64,000 nt of DNA from Paraburkholderia mimosarum LMG 23256 = NBRC 106338 (GTDB lineage Bacteria > Pseudomonadota > Gammaproteobacteria > Burkholderiales > Burkholderiaceae), in the NCBI RefSeq assembly GCF_000739815.1, contig NZ_BBJJ01000035.1:1-64000 (forward strand), read 5' to 3'. The position numbers were made by a program, and so were the translations under genes. The notes beneath the pieces are model-generated. The model was not told where the DNA came from and made no database searches. It was given only the letters and a program-made list of their open reading frames with translations. Shown here piece after piece: positions 62,936 through 64,000 of the stretch (positions are counted from its first letter, which is position 1; each line of letters begins with the position of its first letter).

Positions 62936-63652
62936 TCAGCCCACACGCGCGAGGACCCCTGACTTGCGAACCGTGGGCGACCGCTCGCGCAGCAACAGCG
63001 GCATGAGGCGCTGGTTGGCTGCCTGCGCCGCCCACTCGCAATAGGCGGCGCTGCCAAGCACCCACCCGTTGAGCGTCGACTGCATCAGGTTGTCGACATC
63101 GCTTTCGTCCAGAGGCTGTGCATCCAGATCGCGATAAGACTGGTGGCGCTCGAACGGCGTATTGCCGAGTGCCCGATAGAGTGGATGGTCCTTGATGAAG
63201 CTGTCGACGCGCAGCCCGATATGGTGCGTGTAGCTCGACCACCGGTAGCTTCCCGGCTCCGGTGCCAGGCGGTTTCGCACCGGCGCTTGATCGATGACCC
63301 GGCTCGCGAGCAGGAAATACCGGTCGGGCTCGATTACGGTTGCATGGTATCCGCCACGCCACACCGTACCGCGACGCCCGTGCCGGCGGTTGAAGGTCTC
63401 GACATAGCGGCGGCTGATCGCCTGCATCGCCATGGCCACGCTCGACTCGTATGTCGGCGTGACGAGGAACTGTATCGCGTCGGGCATGAGCACCCACGCG
63501 TGGACCGCCAGATCGGCGACGCGCGCGGCGTCCGCCAGACAGGCGAGGAAGTACAGGTAGTCTCCCTCGTCCAGGAATGCGGGCCCAGTGAGCCCCTGCA
63601 GGATAACGTGCTGCGGTTGTTCTGGGACGTAGTGCCGTGCAAGCCGTGTCAT
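62936..63652 (-). CDS. IS200/REP-associated (Y1) transposase relative with degenerate HUH motif
   Basis: A 238-residue protein with the Y1_Tnp/RAYT layout: RHYVPEQPQHVILQG, AVHAWVLMPD, RRYVETFNRR with candidate Tyr83, GTVWRGGYHATVIEPDRYFL and RWSSYTHHIGLRVDSFI. In active relatives the metal site reads PNHVHLL; here residues 57-62 are PDAIQF, so both metal-binding histidines are gone. Tyr83 remains. No terminal IS200 structures are seen. It is probably a domesticated or inactive copy. Confidence 0.85.
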   Translation of the reverse strand: MTRLARHYVPEQPQHVILQGLTGPAFLDEGDYLYFLACLADAARVADLAVHAWVLMPDAIQFLVTPTYESSVAMAMQAISRRYVETFNRRHGRRGTVWRGGYHATVIEPDRYFLLASRVIDQAPVRNRLAPEPGSYRWSSYTHHIGLRVDSFIKDHPLYRALGNTPFERHQSYRDLDAQPLDESDVDNLMQSTLNGWVLGSAAYCEWAAQAANQRLMPLLLRERSPTVRKSGVLARVG

Positions 63653-64000
63653 GCTGAATTAACCGGAAATCCGAAGTGGGAATGCAATCCGTGTATGCGA
63701 AAAATTGTATGGGTCATGTACGCGCGCCTTCATCGCGAACAAGCCTTTTTTCTGGCCTCTTTTCGTCGATTTGCCGATCGGGGGCGGCGTCAGTCTCAGG
63801 GTATCGGAAAATGGATCCGCATCGGTACACCCGGCAAGTTTTCAGCGGAACACGCGTACCGCCCCGGTCATTTCACTTTGCGCGCCAGGATGGCGCCAGG
63901 GTTGACCATTAGCGGTCTCGCCATGGAGCGTGCATTGGGGCAGTAAAAGCTACAATGAACATATCCATGTCCGCTTCCCCTTCCGGTGCTGCGGGCCACT
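63653..64000 (+). other. right end of window: no complete gene, possible gene start at 63956 or 63968
   Basis: Nothing recognisable between the transposase-like gene and about 63950. An ATG at 63956 (MNISMSASPSGAAGH) or 63968 (MSASPSGAAGH) opens a frame to the window end, just downstream of a TACAAT box. The visible residues are too few to name a product. Confidence 0.3.

Overview
The window is GC-rich, densely coded DNA of Burkholderiaceae type, most likely Paraburkholderia, Caballeronia or Burkholderia. This rests on family recognition, not on a marker gene: cyoABCD, a ProQ protein with a long basic tail, a fused 2-aminobenzoyl-CoA monooxygenase/reductase, a Burkholderia-type porin remnant and a DUF2934 protein. 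No rRNA, tRNA or CRISPR array was found.

Layout. (1) 1-0.5 kb: the start of a hipBA-type toxin-antitoxin pair with three copies of TGCGCA-N6-TGCGCA in its control region. (2) 0.5-8.6 kb: a tightly packed minus-strand operon for aerobic anthranilate (2-aminobenzoate) breakdown through CoA thioesters. It encodes a ligase, RidA-type deaminase, acyl-CoA dehydrogenase, enoyl-CoA hydratase, MarR regulator, SDR dehydrogenase and the fused monooxygenase/reductase, behind one sigma70 promoter carrying a perfect dyad. (3) 9-22.6 kb: housekeeping genes, namely an OpgC-like acyltransferase, an SDR, ProQ/FinO, a lytic transglycosylase, class I aldolase, a MocR regulator, cyoABCD, a CMD protein, a histidine phosphatase and MarC.

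(4) About 22.65-33.9 kb: an accessory island, gene-poor at both ends and in the middle. It carries a ParM-like actin with a small partner, an overlapping trio (small winged-helix protein, intact tyrosine recombinase, integrase-like protein without a catalytic domain), a membrane-anchored double AAA+ ATPase, two small unknown genes, a wrecked dinB and, at its right edge, a frameshifted porin scrap. Two related 24-bp palindromes 52 bp apart lie upstream of the actin gene. This is the best candidate for an undescribed system.

(5) 33.9-43.7 kb: an organosulfur module, with a complete LivFGHMK-type ABC importer, SfnG, its FMN reductase, the sigma54 activator SfnR and an SfnB-like flavoprotein. Two sigma54 promoters and repeated TGCTG-N6-CAGCA dyads tie it together. 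(6) 44-55 kb: a stress/metabolism set: PncC, NadE, DUF2934, a zinc alcohol dehydrogenase, topoisomerase IB, a lone receiver, a PRC-barrel protein, YihY, DUF421, an Nramp-related transporter and a receiver-less CheB. (7) 55-62.5 kb: small catabolic or stress operons with an AraC/GlxA regulator and a MarR regulator. The MarR gene, the nitrilase and the NmrA-like reductase each have the same TGCATATGCA palindrome in front, suggesting one small regulon. (8) 62.5-64 kb: a small unknown gene and an IS200/RAYT-type transposase relative that has lost its HUH histidines.
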